Below, piece after piece: positions 8,461 through 16,824 of a stretch of 30,469 nucleotides of DNA. A program made the position numbers and the translations under genes. Each line of letters starts with the position of its first letter. Positions within the stretch are counted from its first letter, which is position 1. The DNA is from Anaerolinea sp. Lineage in GTDB: Bacteria; Chloroflexota; Anaerolineae; Anaerolineales; Anaerolineaceae. Location of the stretch: NCBI GenBank assembly GCA_029975965.1, contig JARKOV010000177.1, positions 1 to 30,469 on the forward strand, in the 5' to 3' direction. Under the pieces are notes generated by a model. That model saw only the letters and a list, made by a program, of their open reading frames with translations. It was not told the origin of the DNA and did not search any database.

Positions 8461-9777
8461 TTAGCGGGTCGCAGACCCGTTGCGCTCGGGTTGCAAGCCG
8501 AGGCGGAAAAACTGGTTGGCGTTCTCGAACAGCCAACCCCGGGCGATTTCTTCTGCCTCATCCAGGTCGAGGTATTCCATCTCGACCAGGTTGGCCAGGG
8601 CGATGGCGACGTTGTCGCGCGCCAGGTCGGCGTGCGCCCAGGCGCAGGTGAGGGCGTCACCGCCTAAATCGGTGCCGTAAGCGTGAATTTTCGCGTGCGG
8701 CACGCTGGAGACGGCCTGGGCAAACATCTGCTGGCAATAGATCGGGTCGATCATGTTGGCCCAGCAAAAATCGATCGCCACGTTGGGGTAGTTCTTGCCC
8801 AGGTAGAGCATCTCCCCGCTGTAAGGCCAGTTGGCGTGGAACAGGTCGAAGCGCGTCTCGCGGTGCAACTCGATCAGCGGGGTGAGGTGAATGGCGTTGG
8901 TCTTGGTGATCTCGTTGCGGATGCCGGCCATGTGCCCGGTGTGGATTTGCACGGGCAGGTCGAGGTCGCGCGCCATGCGCATGAAGCAGTTGAAGAGGTA
9001 ATCGTCCAATGGGCGGTTGCCCTCGGGGTAAGATAACTGCCGGCGAGGGTCGGCCATGAACCAGTTGAAGACCGCTTCGGCCTCTGCAAAGGTGGGGTTG
9101 CCAAAATTCAGCGGGCGGGCGTAGGCGCATTGATCCTTGAAGGCCACCGCGCCGGCTCGCTTGCAGCGGGTGAAGATCTCGAAGCAGGCGGCGATGTATT
9201 CGTCGAGGCTGGTGATGGTCACCCCCAATGCGGCGACTCTCTGGTGAACCTCATCGTAGCGGCAGATGGCATGGAAATCGGGCAGGCTGATCACCAGGCG
9301 CGAGCGCGGAGGTAGTTTGAGCTCACCTTTTACAGCTGCGTCCACCGCGAAGATGTCTTCCAGGCGCACCAGGATGCCTGCCTGGTCGAGCACATCCTCG
9401 AAGGCGCGTTCGTCGCTGAAATCGATCATCTTTTCCTGGATGCGGCGCAGCGCAGCCAGGGTCAACTCGCTTTCGCCGTAAAAGTGTTTCATCGCCCGGC
9501 GCGCCACCTGGGCGTAGCCGGTGAAGCGCGTCCGCGCCCAGGCACGCTCGAGCAGCGGCCAGCGCTCCTCAAGGCTGAGCTTGGCGTTGAAGATCGTTTC
9601 GACATCTTGCTCAGAGGTGGCGCTGGCCAGGTCCGAGCGCATATACCAGTCCACGACAGCGTGAATCGCGTCGGGGGGTTTCGGGCCGGCTTGCATGGAA
9701 TGATCGTGGCAGTCGACCAGAGGGAGGGTTTCAAGGTAGGCCCTCAATTCATCGTAACAACGGGCGTATGCACGCAT
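8461..9777 (-). CDS. Amidohydrolase-family TIM-barrel protein
   Basis: The 438-residue product shows the metal-site signature of the amidohydrolase superfamily: VDCHDHS with His24 and His26, a lysine in VAFKDQ (214), IHTGHMAG with His279, DLFHANWPYSGE with His314, and GTDLGGD with Asp370. It resembles the PF04909 (amidohydrolase_2) group that includes decarboxylases, lactonases and uronate isomerase relatives. The reaction is unknown; sugar-acid or lactone chemistry is plausible because it lies upstream of a GH13 gene and divergently from a DeoR-led sugar operon. AGGAGA sits 5 bases before the ATG. No signal peptide is seen, so it is cytoplasmic. Confidence 0.85.
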   Translation of the reverse strand: MRAYARCYDELRAYLETLPLVDCHDHSMQAGPKPPDAIHAVVDWYMRSDLASATSEQDVETIFNAKLSLEERWPLLERAWARTRFTGYAQVARRAMKHFYGESELTLAALRRIQEKMIDFSDERAFEDVLDQAGILVRLEDIFAVDAAVKGELKLPPRSRLVISLPDFHAICRYDEVHQRVAALGVTITSLDEYIAACFEIFTRCKRAGAVAFKDQCAYARPLNFGNPTFAEAEAVFNWFMADPRRQLSYPEGNRPLDDYLFNCFMRMARDLDLPVQIHTGHMAGIRNEITKTNAIHLTPLIELHRETRFDLFHANWPYSGEMLYLGKNYPNVAIDFCWANMIDPIYCQQMFAQAVSSVPHAKIHAYGTDLGGDALTCAWAHADLARDNVAIALANLVEMEYLDLDEAEEIARGWLFENANQFFRLGLQPERNGSATR

Positions 9778-9996
9778 GGCGTCTCCTGATGACCAGACTC
9801 AAGGTTGATACCTGGTAATTAAACCACAACAACGCAAGAATGGTTTACCGAGGTGCCTGAGCATTCCAATGGTGAGACTGAAAAGACCGATTTGCAAGAA
9901 TTTGCTCGTTAGGGGTTGAAGTTTGCGCGAAAAGTGCTATTATGGTGTAGAAAAATGCATTAATCCTGTTGTCCGGCTGAACTCGGAGTGTTCCCG
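9778..9996. promoter_or_regulatory. Divergent control region of the sugar locus
   Basis: This region drives the amidohydrolase/GH13 pair leftwards and the DeoR-led operon rightwards. A plausible sigma-70-type promoter for the regulator is TTGAAG (9916-9921), a 16-bp spacer and TATTAT (9938-9943). The 8-mer GCAAGAAT occurs at 9834-9841 and again at 9894-9901, exactly 60 bp apart. TGGTTTA-type half-sites occur in opposite orientation at 9814-9826 and 9842-9848. These could be operators, but they are short enough to be chance. Confidence 0.45.
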
Positions 9997-10752
9997 ATGA
10001 AAATTCACCGGCAGGCTCAGATCAAGAAGATAATTGAAGAGCAGCAGCACGTGACGGTGACCGAGCTGAGCACCATGCTCAAGGTCAGTGAAGCCACCAT
10101 CCGCCGCGATCTGGATGAATTGGACGGCGATTGGTTGACGCGCACGCACGGTGGGGCCACCATCCGGCTCGCCTCGACGGCCGAGTTGCCGGTCATCCAG
10201 CGCATCCCCAATGAGGCGGAGAACAAACGGCGAATCGGCCTGGCGGCGGCTCACATGGTGCAGCCTGGCGAGACGATCTTTATCAGCAGCGGGACGACCA
10301 CGCTTGAAATGGCGCGCCACCTGCCGCTGGACATCCCCTTGACCGTCATATCCAATTCGCTGCCGGTGATCAATGAGCTCGCCGGTCGCAAGAATATCAA
10401 CCTGGTCGTCATCGGTGGCATGTTCCGGCATGACGAGTTATCCATGGTTGGGCATCCAGCTGAGCAGATCCTCGGCGAATTTCGCACGGATCGCACCTTT
10501 ATCGGGATGCGGGCGATTGACCCGCATTGGGGTTTTACCAACGATTACATGCCCGAGATTTTGACCGACCGGAAGATCCTCGGAATCTCGGCGCAGGTGG
10601 TGGTGATGGTGGATCATACCAAGTTTGGTCGCATTTGCTCGGTGTTCGTGGCGCCTGTGACCGCGGCGCATACCATCATCACAGACGATGGGATTAGTCC
10701 CCAGATGGCAGACGAGTTGCGGGCGATGGGGATTAACGTGTTGATCGTCTAG
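9997..10752 (+). CDS. DeoR-family transcriptional regulator
   Basis: This 251-residue protein has the classic DeoR layout. The N-terminal helix-turn-helix spans about residues 18-50 (VTVTELSTMLKVSEATIRRDLDEL split by the turn), followed by the family signature TRTHGGA. The C-terminal half is the DeoR sensor domain: ISSGTTTLEMARHL for phosphosugar binding, LTVISNSLPVINEL, and VVMVDHTKFG. Such proteins usually repress sugar catabolism genes until a phosphorylated sugar binds. It is the first gene of the rightward locus and lies beside the divergent amidohydrolase/GH13 pair, so local control is likely. ATG 9997 is preferred over GTG 9988 because GGAG lies 8 bases ahead of the ATG. Confidence 0.92.
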   Translation: MKIHRQAQIKKIIEEQQHVTVTELSTMLKVSEATIRRDLDELDGDWLTRTHGGATIRLASTAELPVIQRIPNEAENKRRIGLAAAHMVQPGETIFISSGTTTLEMARHLPLDIPLTVISNSLPVINELAGRKNINLVVIGGMFRHDELSMVGHPAEQILGEFRTDRTFIGMRAIDPHWGFTNDYMPEILTDRKILGISAQVVVMVDHTKFGRICSVFVAPVTAAHTIITDDGISPQMADELRAMGINVLIV

Positions 10753-10757
10753 TGAAA

Positions 10758-10811
10758 CCGGCAATCAGACATCAGGAGTGAAAGGGCAGCCCTTGCACTC
10801 GGCGTCGCCGG
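10758..10811 (+). promoter_or_regulatory. Structured RNA leader before the sugar-binding protein gene
   Basis: CCGGC (10758-10762) can pair with GCCGG (10807-10811). Inside it sits a strong hairpin, GAGTG-a-AAGGG (10776-10786), loop CAG, CCCTT-g-CACTC (10790-10800), ten pairs with one mismatch. No T-run follows, so it is not a simple terminator. It could be an mRNA-stabilising or regulatory element, or a relic of intergenic structure; no known riboswitch class was recognised. A near-perfect Shine-Dalgarno (AAAGGAGGTG, about 10833-10842) lies downstream without a standard start codon after it. Confidence 0.45.
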
Positions 10812-10921
10812 AAAAGAGCAACCTGTTCGCTTAAAGGAGGTGGAGAATATCCAAACCTGACCTGGACCGAGTGGCAACCAATTGGCTTCGAAAGTCGTTC
10901 CTACAATGAATGGAGGATGGT

Positions 10922-12286
10922 ATGTCTGACCCGAAACCCTTTTCCCGCCGAGATTTTCTGCGCCTGACGGCGCTGACCACGGCCGGGACACTGCTGGCAG
11001 CCTGCCAGACCGCTACGCCGGCTCCGTCCGGTGGAGATCAACCGGGGGGCGCAGCTCCAGCGGGTGAGAAGATCACCTTGCGCCTCTGGTCTCACCAGAA
11101 CCCTTCTTTCGTCACCGCCAACGAGCAACTGGTGGCGAAATACGTGGAGCAGAATCCCAACGTCGAGATCAAGTACGAAAACTTCCCCTATGCGGATTTC
11201 ATCACCAATATCCAAACATCGATGGCGGCGAAGAACGAAGCCGATGTGATGGAGATGTTTGGTAGCTGGGTGCAATCCTACGCCAAAGGTGGCACGCTGG
11301 CCCCGGTGGATGAGAATGTGTTGACCCTCGACAAAGCCCGCACCCTCTTCTACGCTGCTCCGCTCGACGGGTATGTGTGGGAGGGCAAGCTCTACGGGAT
11401 GCCCAATGAGTACAACCTGGAAAATGGCGCAGTGCTGACCAACAAGCGCATGTTCGAAGAGGCCGGGATCACGTTCCCGCCCACCTGGGCTTCATGGGAC
11501 GCGCTGGTTGCCGACGCCAAAAAGATGGTCAAGTATGACGGCGAAACGATGACGGTGGCCGGCTACCACTTCATCAACGGCGACGGCCTGGGCTTCCTTT
11601 TCTGGGAAGGCATCCTCGAAAAGGGCGGCGAGTACTTCGCCAACGACGGGGTTCACCTGGACCTCCTGACCCCACAGGCCAAAGAGACCGTGCAGTGGAT
11701 GTACGATATGGCGGTGGTCGATAAGGTCGTCGACCCGATGACCTTCAACCCCAACGCGAACTGGGTCGGCGAGTCGTTTTTCCAGGGGCTGGTCGCCATT
11801 GGCTTCATCGGCCCGTGGATCGTCCCGGAAGGTCGCCGCAATTACCCCGATTTCGCCGATCCCTGGGATTACGTCGCCGCGCCGCACTTCGGCAGCCAGC
11901 GCAAGTTCGCCGCAGACGCCGGCTGGGGCAAAGTGGTCTCCCCGAACAGCAAGGCAATCGCCGAGGCATGGAAGTTCTCGGCTTTCGCCGCAATGGACGC
12001 AGCCAACGCCCGGCAGTGGAATGTGGGCACCGGCACCGTTCCGGCGCTGATCTCCGTTGCCGAGGACCCGACGCTGCTCAACGACATCAACTGGCTTGGA
12101 CCCAGCCTGAAGGTGCTCAAGGATGGGCGCTTCGTGGGCATGCTCCAGGACCGCGATTACGTCTGGTACACGGTGCTTGCCACGCGCATCACCGAATGCC
12201 TCCAGGGAATTCGCTCCGTCGACGAGACGATGCAGTTGATGCACGACGAATGCAACGCGATGATCGATCAGAAATTGCAGGGTTAA
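10922..12286 (+). CDS. ABC transporter sugar-binding lipoprotein with Tat signal
   Basis: The 454-residue product is a family-1 extracellular solute-binding protein (UgpB/MalE-like). Its start MSDPKPFSRRDFLRL carries a twin-arginine motif (SRRDFL, 8-13), a hydrophobic stretch and the lipobox LLAAC with Cys28, so it is probably exported folded by Tat and lipid-anchored. A Thr/Pro/Gly linker follows. The mature part begins KITLRLWSHQNPSF and holds ADVMEMFGSW and FFQGLVAIGFIGPW, both usual in carbohydrate-binding proteins. The ATG at 10922 is chosen because GGAGG lies five to six bases ahead; an ATG at 10910 would put that site inside the gene. It precedes two permeases and delivers sugar or a polyol to them. 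Confidence 0.92.
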   Translation: MSDPKPFSRRDFLRLTALTTAGTLLAACQTATPAPSGGDQPGGAAPAGEKITLRLWSHQNPSFVTANEQLVAKYVEQNPNVEIKYENFPYADFITNIQTSMAAKNEADVMEMFGSWVQSYAKGGTLAPVDENVLTLDKARTLFYAAPLDGYVWEGKLYGMPNEYNLENGAVLTNKRMFEEAGITFPPTWASWDALVADAKKMVKYDGETMTVAGYHFINGDGLGFLFWEGILEKGGEYFANDGVHLDLLTPQAKETVQWMYDMAVVDKVVDPMTFNPNANWVGESFFQGLVAIGFIGPWIVPEGRRNYPDFADPWDYVAAPHFGSQRKFAADAGWGKVVSPNSKAIAEAWKFSAFAAMDAANARQWNVGTGTVPALISVAEDPTLLNDINWLGPSLKVLKDGRFVGMLQDRDYVWYTVLATRITECLQGIRSVDETMQLMHDECNAMIDQKLQG

Positions 12287-12296
12287 CCGAATGAGC

Positions 12297-12339
12297 CTTC
12301 TGGGCGGTGTTCGCTACCGGACCCGCCCAGAAGTTTTTT
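12297..12339 (+). terminator. Terminator-like hairpin between binding-protein and permease genes
   Basis: An 11-bp perfect stem (12297-12307 with 12323-12333, CTTCTGGGCGG / CCGCCCAGAAG) with a 15-nt loop is followed by TTTTTT. It starts 10 bp after the binding-protein stop. Partial termination or 3'-end stabilisation here would explain the higher level of binding protein than of membrane subunits that is normal for such transporters. Confidence 0.8.
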
Positions 12340-12408
12340 CATTTCAGGGCACAGTCACAAGGGCACTTGTGGATTGCGCCGTTGCAAATCAGCGAAAGGA
12401 AGGGCAGA

Positions 12409-13371
12409 ATGGCTGTCGCCGCTCCTAAGAAAGGCAGTCTTTTTCGCAGGCAACATCTCTTTGCGGGGTCAACCCTGACCCCGATCATGATTTACATGAT
12501 GTTTTTCACGCTGGTGCCGATGCTGTGGGGCGTATTAATCACTTTCTTTCGTTACAGTCCCACCCGCGCCGGTGGCTTCCTCGGATTAGGCGGGGGGAAC
12601 CCGTTCGTTGGCTTCAACAATTACCTCGATCTCTTTGCCAACACGCCGACCGGGCAGCTTTTCAGGATTTCATTGAAGAACACGCTGGTGTTCTCATTGC
12701 TTTATCTTCCTTTGAACCTGGTGGTGACTCTGCCGCTGGCGGTGCTGATCGAGTCGATTACATCCAAGCTTAAAACTTTCTACCGCACCATCTATTTTCT
12801 ACCAACCGTCACATCGGCGGTGGCTGTTTCACTGGTCTGGGGGGTGATTTACAACCCGACCTTTGGCCTGCTCAATATGGGGATGCGCGCCATCGGGTTG
12901 AAAGGGTATTCTTGGCTGACCGACCCGAATACCAGCGTGTTGGGCATCCCGCTCCCGATGTTGTGTGTGTTGATCACCTACCTCTGGTCGGATATGGGTT
13001 ACAACATCGTGATTTTCATGGCAGGGTTGCAAGGCATACCAGACGTGTACCACGAGGCGGCGGTGGTGGATGGCGCGAATGCCTGGCAACGTTTCCGCTA
13101 CATCACCCTGCCGCTTCTCCGATCGACCGTCACCTTTGTGATGGTGATGACGATGCTCTCCTCGTGGCAGGTGTTCGTGTTATTTTTCGTGATGACCAAC
13201 CGTGGAGGACCCGGCAATTTAACGCGGGTGCTCGTGTTGCATATTTACGAGACGGCGTTCCGTTATCAGGAAATGGGCCTGGCTGCCACCGTTGCCATGG
13301 CGCTGTTCCTGATCATCATGGTCACGACCTTGTTGCAGCTCAAGCTGCTGCGCCGGGATTGGGAGTACTAA
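12409..13371 (+). CDS. Sugar ABC transporter permease (MalF/UgpA-type)
   Basis: This 320-residue membrane protein has about six transmembrane helices, beginning near residue 22 (LTPIMIYMMFFTLVPMLWGV). The cytoplasmic EAA loop that docks to the ATPase reads YHEAAVVDGANAWQRFRYI (about 214-232), with the conserved EAA---G spacing followed by ITLP. This is the first of the paired inner-membrane subunits. The start ATG 12409 is preceded by GGAAGG at good distance; upstream in-frame codons read through the terminator hairpin and are not used. Only 3 bp separate it from the next permease gene, so the two are translated together. Confidence 0.93.
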   Translation: MAVAAPKKGSLFRRQHLFAGSTLTPIMIYMMFFTLVPMLWGVLITFFRYSPTRAGGFLGLGGGNPFVGFNNYLDLFANTPTGQLFRISLKNTLVFSLLYLPLNLVVTLPLAVLIESITSKLKTFYRTIYFLPTVTSAVAVSLVWGVIYNPTFGLLNMGMRAIGLKGYSWLTDPNTSVLGIPLPMLCVLITYLWSDMGYNIVIFMAGLQGIPDVYHEAAVVDGANAWQRFRYITLPLLRSTVTFVMVMTMLSSWQVFVLFFVMTNRGGPGNLTRVLVLHIYETAFRYQEMGLAATVAMALFLIIMVTTLLQLKLLRRDWEY

Positions 13372-13374
13372 ACC

Positions 13375-14265
13375 ATGGCCGTAATCGGAAAACCTCAAAC
13401 TTTGCTGGCAGATGTACCCAGCCACGAACCGCGCCGGGGAAAGCGGATCACGGGCGGGCAGGTGATCGTCTACATCATCCTGACCATTGGGATTTTTTAT
13501 ACATTGATCCCCTTCCTCTGGATGTTGGGCACGTCGTTCAAATCGGCTACCGAAATCGTGCGTATGCCGCCGACCATCATCCCGGAGAAATTCACCGTAG
13601 CCAGTTACGTGACGATCTTCAACGACCCGCGCGTCCCGTTGGAGCGTTTCTACCTCAACAGCATCACCGTCACTTTCAGCATCGTGCTCATGGTGCTGTT
13701 TACCAGCTCGCTGGCCGGATTCGTTTTCGCCAAATACACCTTCTTCGGTAAAAATCTGGCCTTCACCCTGATCCTGGCGACGATGATGATTCCCTTCCAG
13801 GTGACGATGATCCCGCTTTACCTGGTGCTGGTCCGGTTGGGAATCACCGACTCGTTGTTGGGGTTGATCGTGCCCGGCGCCACCAGTGCGTTTGGTATTT
13901 TCATGATGCGCCAGTTTATCGAGAGCATCCCCTCGGAGCTGATCGACGCCGCGCGCATCGATGGGGCGTCGGAGTTCGGCATCTATGCCAACGTGATCCT
14001 GCCACAGATGGGGTCGGCGCTGGCGACCCTGGGTATTTTCCAGTTCATGGGCACCTGGAACGATTACCTCTGGCCGCTCATCGTCATCACCACCACCGAA
14101 AAACGAACCCTGCCCGTCATGCTCACCTGGTACAACTCGCAGCACGGGGCGCGCGCCGACCTGACGATGGCGGTCTCGGTGCTGGTCATTCTGCCGGTTG
14201 TGGTAGTTTACTTCTTCTTCCAGCGCTGGATCGTGCGCGGAATTGCGATGACGGGCTTTAAGTAG
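13375..14265 (+). CDS. Sugar ABC transporter permease (MalG/UgpE-type)
   Basis: The 296-residue product is the partner permease. A first transmembrane helix ([20 protein letters not shown], about 30-49) is followed by the usual SFKSATEI motif, five more helices, and the EAA loop [17 protein letters not shown] (188-204). The C-terminus [13 protein letters not shown] is typical of MalG-type subunits. With the preceding permease and binding protein it makes the import channel. No ATP-binding subunit is encoded in this locus, so the complex probably uses an ATPase from elsewhere, as known for MsmX-type systems. Confidence 0.93.
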   Translation: MAVIGKPQTLLADVPSHEPRRGKRITGGQVIVYIILTIGIFYTLIPFLWMLGTSFKSATEIVRMPPTIIPEKFTVASYVTIFNDPRVPLERFYLNSITVTFSIVLMVLFTSSLAGFVFAKYTFFGKNLAFTLILATMMIPFQVTMIPLYLVLVRLGITDSLLGLIVPGATSAFGIFMMRQFIESIPSELIDAARIDGASEFGIYANVILPQMGSALATLGIFQFMGTWNDYLWPLIVITTTEKRTLPVMLTWYNSQHGARADLTMAVSVLVILPVVVVYFFFQRWIVRGIAMTGFK

Positions 14266-14272
14266 GCCGAGA

Positions 14273-15346
14273 ATGGCGCCCGAAACGATGACCTTGCGTG
14301 AACGGTTGCTCTCCGTGCTACGTGGCGGAGAGTCTGACCGCATCCCGTGGAACTGCTACGGCTGGCTGGTACCGCCGACCGAAGCCGCGAGCCGCCTGCA
14401 TGCCAGGGGGCTGAGTTTGATGGGCACGCAGCGCATCTTTCGCGAAATCCACAGCGATGTAACCATTCGCCTGGACGAAGTGCTGGACGGGGATGAGATC
14501 GTTTTTCACTCGACCATCGAGACCCCCGCCGGCACGCTGACCCAACAGGCCGTTCGAGAGCACAATTACGGCAGCCTGTGGGTGCGCAAGCACTACATCT
14601 CGGGCCCGGAAGATTACCCGGCAGCCGAGTTTTTCTTTCGGCACACCAGCTTCGAGCCCGAGTATGACGCCTGGCGAGAGGCAGATGCCCGGTTGGGTGA
14701 CGGGGGGATCGTGGTCGGCGAGATCATGCCGGTGCCGATCATGACCTTGATGGTCAACTGGATGGGGGTCGAGGGGCTTTCCGAGGGCATCTACCTGTAC
14801 ACCGCCGGTTTCGAAGCCCTGCTGGACGCTCTCGATGCCCACTACGACCGGCAAATGCAACTGGCGGCAGAAAGCCCGGCGGAAATCATTTGGTATGGCG
14901 ACAACGTGACCGGCAGCATCATCTCGCCGCGCCTGTTCGAGCGTTACCTGGCGCTGGTCTATGCTCGCGTGTTGCCGGTGCTGCAGAGCGCCGGGAAAAT
15001 CCCCATCGCGCATTACGACGGGTCGAACCGGCCGCTGGTGAAGAGCCTGGCGCGCACCGCTCTGCCGGTGATCGAGGCGTTCACCCCGCCGCCCGGCGGC
15101 GACCTGAGCGTGGCCGAAGCCAAAGCTGCCTGGCCGGACAAGGTGGTCTGGGTGAACTTCCCGGGCGTGCTCTTCTTGCATCCCCAGGAAGAGATATACG
15201 CTTACACGCTCAAACTGCTGGAGGAATCGGCGCCGGGCGGCAGGTTGGTGATCGGCTGCACGGAAGATTTCCCTTTTGAGCACTTTGAGAAGACATTCAC
15301 CGCCATCGGCAAGGCCCTGGCAGATTACGAAGGATATCCTTTTTAG
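14273..15346 (+). CDS. Uroporphyrinogen decarboxylase (URO-D)-family protein in a sugar operon
   Basis: The 357-residue protein has the URO-D/MtaA-type barrel: an N-terminal TLRERLLSVLRGGESDRIPW, which is the family hallmark, then EIIWYGDNVTGSIISPRLFERY (204-225 region) and GKIPIAHYDG (241-250), ending with LVIGCTEDFP. In corrinoid methyltransferases of this fold (MtaA, MtbA) zinc is held by H-x-C and a later Cys. Here His247 and Cys329 are kept but the middle position is Asp249. It is therefore unlikely to be a haem-pathway HemE. Its place 7 bp after a sugar permease and just before a GH4 enzyme suggests a role in carbohydrate use, of unknown chemistry. Confidence 0.82.
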   Translation: MAPETMTLRERLLSVLRGGESDRIPWNCYGWLVPPTEAASRLHARGLSLMGTQRIFREIHSDVTIRLDEVLDGDEIVFHSTIETPAGTLTQQAVREHNYGSLWVRKHYISGPEDYPAAEFFFRHTSFEPEYDAWREADARLGDGGIVVGEIMPVPIMTLMVNWMGVEGLSEGIYLYTAGFEALLDALDAHYDRQMQLAAESPAEIIWYGDNVTGSIISPRLFERYLALVYARVLPVLQSAGKIPIAHYDGSNRPLVKSLARTALPVIEAFTPPPGGDLSVAEAKAAWPDKVVWVNFPGVLFLHPQEEIYAYTLKLLEESAPGGRLVIGCTEDFPFEHFEKTFTAIGKALADYEGYPF

Positions 15347-15359
15347 CAACGGAGATAGC

Positions 15360-16721
15360 ATGAGAGAGAACATCGTTCTGATTGGCGCGGGGAGCGCCAT
15401 GTTTACGCGCGGGCTGGTGCGTGACCTGATTTTCTCGGGAATCGAATGTGACCTGGCGCTGGTGGACATTGACCCCACTGCGCTAAACGCGGCGACCCGG
15501 CTGGTAGAAAAAATGATCGCGGCGAAGAAAGCTCCCATTCGCCTGCACTCGGCGCTGGACCGCAAGACAGTGCTCAAAGGGGCGACGATTGTCATCACCA
15601 CCATCGGCGTTGGCGGCAGGCGCGCCTGGGAACAGGACGTTTTTGTGCCGCGCAAGTATGGGCTGTTCTATCCCGTGGGTGACTCGGTCGGTCCAGGCGG
15701 CACCTCGCGCGCCCTGCGCATGATCCCGGCGATGGTCGCCATCACCCAGGACGTGCTCGATCTTGCGCCGGACGCGTTGTTCATCAATTATGCCAATCCT
15801 ATGGCGGCGGTTTGCCGGGGGGTAATCAAGGCCACCGGCGCCAGGTTGACCGGCCTGTGCCACGGCACCATCGACACGGCGCGCTGGTTGGCCGAGCTGC
15901 TCTCGGTGCCGCTGGCAAGCCTTTCGTATACCGCGGTGGGCATCAACCATCTGACCTGGTTCACCGAGCTGCGCGTGGAGGGTCAGGACGCCATGCCGCG
16001 CTTGCACACGATAGCAGACGGGGTGTTGGCGCGCCTGGCGGAAGCCGAGGAAGCTCATCGAGCGGGAAAGCCGATGCCCCACAACGGCAGCCCATTCGAT
16101 TCCTCGATGCGCTTTCCCTTCTCCTGGCAGTGCTTGAAATGGTTCGATGCATTCCCCGCTCCCCTCGACCGGCACGTGACCGAGTTCTTCCCGCAGTTCT
16201 TCCGCACCGGCGCCTACTATGGCAAAACGTTGGGGGTGGACGAGTTCTCCTTCGAGGGGACGATTGCGGTGGGCGACCGGGTGTATGCCGACATGCGCGC
16301 TGAGGCAGAGGGTCCGGAGCCGCTGGGCGCGGATTACTTCGACCAGATGTCGGGCGAGCACGAACAGGCGCTGGATATCATCCGCGCCATTCGCAGCAAC
16401 ACCCCGAAGCTGTATTCCGCCAATCTGCCCAACGCAGGGCAGGTGCCCAACCTGCCGCTGGATGCGGTGATCGAGGCCCCGGCGGTGACCGACGCGCGTG
16501 GGTTGCACCCCTTGATGTTAAGTGCCGTGCCCGCTGCCATCGCCGGGACGCTGGCGACGCGCTTCCAGTGGGTGGAGGTGGTGGTCGAGGCGGCGCTGGA
16601 AAAAAGCCGCGACAAGTTTATCCAGGCCTTGATCCTGGACGGCGGGGTGCAATCGCCGGATGTGGCGGTGAAACTGGCCGACGACCTGCTCGCGGCGCAG
16701 CGGGACTATTTGGATTGGTAG
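15360..16721 (+). CDS. GH4 family glycosidase (NAD- and metal-dependent)
   Basis: The 453-residue enzyme belongs to glycoside hydrolase family 4, which cleaves alpha- or beta-glycosides by an oxidation-elimination route with NAD+ and Mn2+. Visible are the Rossmann motif IVLIGAGSAMFTRGL (5-19), NYANPM (143-148), the metal cysteine in GLCHGT (Cys167), and GINHLTWF with metal-binding His197. The family includes alpha-galactosidases, alpha-glucosidases, glucuronidases and 6-phospho-glycosidases. The CHGT motif points to the alpha-glycosidase/glucuronidase side, but the sugar cannot be named. ATG 15360 is used because CGGAGA precedes it by about six bases. It is the last gene of the operon and a terminator follows. 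Confidence 0.9.
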   Translation: MRENIVLIGAGSAMFTRGLVRDLIFSGIECDLALVDIDPTALNAATRLVEKMIAAKKAPIRLHSALDRKTVLKGATIVITTIGVGGRRAWEQDVFVPRKYGLFYPVGDSVGPGGTSRALRMIPAMVAITQDVLDLAPDALFINYANPMAAVCRGVIKATGARLTGLCHGTIDTARWLAELLSVPLASLSYTAVGINHLTWFTELRVEGQDAMPRLHTIADGVLARLAEAEEAHRAGKPMPHNGSPFDSSMRFPFSWQCLKWFDAFPAPLDRHVTEFFPQFFRTGAYYGKTLGVDEFSFEGTIAVGDRVYADMRAEAEGPEPLGADYFDQMSGEHEQALDIIRAIRSNTPKLYSANLPNAGQVPNLPLDAVIEAPAVTDARGLHPLMLSAVPAAIAGTLATRFQWVEVVVEAALEKSRDKFIQALILDGGVQSPDVAVKLADDLLAAQRDYLDW

Positions 16722-16748
16722 GTCAGGGATAAGCTATTCAGGCGTTCA

Positions 16749-16786
16749 GACAACGGGTGAGACGGTAAACGTTCTCACCCGTTGTC
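16749..16786. terminator. Bidirectional terminator between GH4 and aldo/keto reductase genes
   Basis: A 14-bp stem (16749-16762 with 16773-16786, core ACAACGGGTGAGA / TCTCACCCGTTGT) encloses ten bases that can pair further (ACG/CGT). It lies between two convergent genes and has no strong T-run on either strand, so termination efficiency is uncertain. Confidence 0.65.
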
Positions 16787-16824
16787 GTAAGTCCACGGAG
16801 TCTGGTTGACTTTCCGGAAATTTC

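Noticed and set aside
10847..10909. Short leader frame beginning at ATA after the orphan ribosome binding site
   Set aside because: It lacks a standard start codon and its 20 residues resemble nothing known; only the ribosome binding site itself is noted.
13219..15655. Long minus-strand frames opposite the permease and URO-D genes
   Set aside because: They oppose well-supported genes, contain low-complexity His/Asp/Arg runs and have no family features.
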